DNA of 64,000 nucleotides from Thalassobellus sediminis (GTDB lineage: Bacteria; Bacteroidota; Bacteroidia; Flavobacteriales; Flavobacteriaceae): NCBI RefSeq assembly GCF_044386045.1, contig NZ_JBISCD010000036.1:62001-126000 (forward strand), given 5' to 3'. Under the pieces are notes generated by a model. The model was not told the DNA's origin. It did no database searches and was given only the letters and a program-made list of their open reading frames with translations. Each line of letters starts with the position of its first letter. The stretch's first letter is position 1. Positions 63,020 to 64,000 of this stretch are shown piece by piece. A program made the position numbers and the translations under genes.

Positions 63020-64000
63020 TTGAATACTCATACAGCCATTTACATTTCTAATAACGACGATAAAAAAAAGCTTCTTGAAAGCATTCAAAAACAAGCTTTA
63101 GTAAGTGATTTGTCAAATTTAAAAGGCGCACTGTTTTCAGAAATAGCTTTAAATAAATTTATTTTAAACGAAACACGTTACGGTCATTTTGATGTAACCA
63201 CGCAAACTAAAAATAGTTTAAAAAATTCGTCTCAAGGCGAACGTAAAAAAGCCTTATTAAACCATATAATTGCTCAAAATCCAGAATACATAATAGTTGA
63301 TAATGTTTTTGATAGCCTGGATGTAGAAGCACAACAAATCATTCAAAAGACTTTAGAAAATTTAAGTCGAAACGTTTTAATTATACAAATTACCAACAGG
63401 AAACGCGATTTATTACCATTTATAGATGCTATATACAAATGGCAAGCAGGTAAATTAGAAACGCTTAACAAGGTTGAAAAACCTTTAGAAACAAAAATCT
63501 TTATTGAAGATTTACCACCGCCATACAATCCTATTGATACCAACTTAGATACCTTAGTAAAACTTAATAATGTTACAGTAAAATATGGTGAACACATTAT
63601 TGTTAATAATATTTATTGGAACATTAAACAAGGAGAATTTTGGCAATTAATTGGTCCTAACGGATCGGGAAAAAGTACCTTGATAACACTTATAACTGGC
63701 GACAACCCAAAGGGTTTTTTGCAAGATATGGTATTGTTTGGGATGCAAAAGGGGAGTGGCGAAAGTGTTTGGGAAATTAAAAGAAACATAGGTTATTTTT
63801 CTTCTGAAATGCTACGAGGTTTTATGCGTTCAGATTCTATTGAAAATATGATAATTTCAGGGTTCCTTGATTCTATTGGACTTTATAAATTTCCGTCGGA
63901 CAGACAAATTCTAATAGCACATCAATGGTTGCGTATTTTAAATATGTACCATATAAAAGATAAGAGTTTTCAATTTTTATCTGATGGACATAAACGTCTG
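63020..64000 (+). CDS. ABC-type ATPase with two ATP-binding domains, 3' end outside window
   Basis: Open from TTG 63020 to the window edge (327 codons seen); no ATG lies between it and a stop at 63005-63007, so TTG is the likely start (MNTHTAIYISNNDDKKKLLE). The first domain (about 1-160) has an ABC signature-like SSQGERKKALLNHI and Walker B-like YIIVDNVFDSLD but no Walker A lysine, and the catalytic Glu after Walker B is Asn. The second domain (from about 185) has Walker A IGPNGSGKSTLITLI and a signature-like LSDGHKRL at the edge. This resembles ModF-like tandem ATPases with no membrane domain; a molybdate or photorepair role is not supported by neighbours. Confidence 0.8.
   Translation, partial: MNTHTAIYISNNDDKKKLLESIQKQALVSDLSNLKGALFSEIALNKFILNETRYGHFDVTTQTKNSLKNSSQGERKKALLNHIIAQNPEYIIVDNVFDSLDVEAQQIIQKTLENLSRNVLIIQITNRKRDLLPFIDAIYKWQAGKLETLNKVEKPLETKIFIEDLPPPYNPIDTNLDTLVKLNNVTVKYGEHIIVNNIYWNIKQGEFWQLIGPNGSGKSTLITLITGDNPKGFLQDMVLFGMQKGSGESVWEIKRNIGYFSSEMLRGFMRSDSIENMIISGFLDSIGLYKFPSDRQILIAHQWLRILNMYHIKDKSFQFLSDGHKRL

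Overview
The window is AT-rich chromosomal DNA from a member of the Bacteroidota, almost certainly family Flavobacteriaceae. Supporting signs are the many family-typical genes (TonB receptor with a carboxypeptidase-like N-terminal domain, DUF6048/DUF6452 pair beside rlmD, DUF6768 beside an ECF sigma factor, DUF2027-Smr protein, CCC-motif membrane protein, TSP3-repeat lipoprotein), promoters of the TTTG / TAnnTTTG type, no obvious Shine-Dalgarno sequences, and flavobacterial dispersed palindromic repeats. The genus cannot be fixed from the sequence alone.

Layout. 1-2.6 kb: an RNA methyltransferase and a DEDDh exonuclease set in repeat-rich intergenic DNA (a palindromic element, a long inverted repeat, a 200-bp tandem duplication). 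2.7-7.9 kb: a more accessory-looking block, all on the minus strand: a frameshifted HEPN-like gene, a NUC1-type nuclease, a DinB-like protein, an RDD membrane protein, an unknown zinc-ribbon membrane protein and a hipBA toxin-antitoxin pair with a palindromic operator candidate. 8-10.6 kb: rlmD with two secreted proteins. 10.9-16.3 kb: ECF sigma/DUF6768 operon, rocD, small membrane proteins, Smr protein, TSP3 lipoprotein. 16.4-25.7 kb: cysteine desulfurase, TonB receptor with an M23 peptidase, then the coiled-coil/zapA/6S-like RNA/rny cluster, xerD and a TM2 protein. 25.7-34.6 kb: aroQ, lpd, type II NADH dehydrogenase, msrB, M48 lipoprotein, MFS transporter. 34.7-37.6 kb: a sigma factor, membrane-anchored putative anti-sigma protein and two secreted beta-solenoid-like repeat proteins in one operon. 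37.8-48.6 kb: clpC, gyrA, TPR protein, NlpC/P60 peptidase, thiolase, 7TM-HD phosphohydrolase. 48.7-49.0 kb: tRNA-Ser, tRNA-Pro and tRNA-Arg behind a textbook flavobacterial promoter. 49.0-55.2 kb: a minus-strand run of RNA-modification and envelope genes (PG_1098-like methyltransferase, AI-2E transporter, TrmH, a 51-residue membrane protein, DUF4159, rsmE, parvulin, tsaD). 55.3-64 kb: tamB, pfkA-gap, an N-acetylglucosamine kinase-like gene and the start of a tandem ABC ATPase that runs off the window.

Most of the window is conserved housekeeping DNA. No prophage, integron, complete insertion sequence or CRISPR array was seen. The observations most worth a second look are the sigma-factor operon with two solenoid repeat proteins, the frameshifted HEPN gene next to a NUC1 nuclease, the hipBA operator, the 6S-like RNA between zapA and rny, the start of tamB (coding potential extends upstream without an ordinary start codon), an ABC protein whose first half lacks a Walker A motif, and stop codons buried inside bidirectional terminators.
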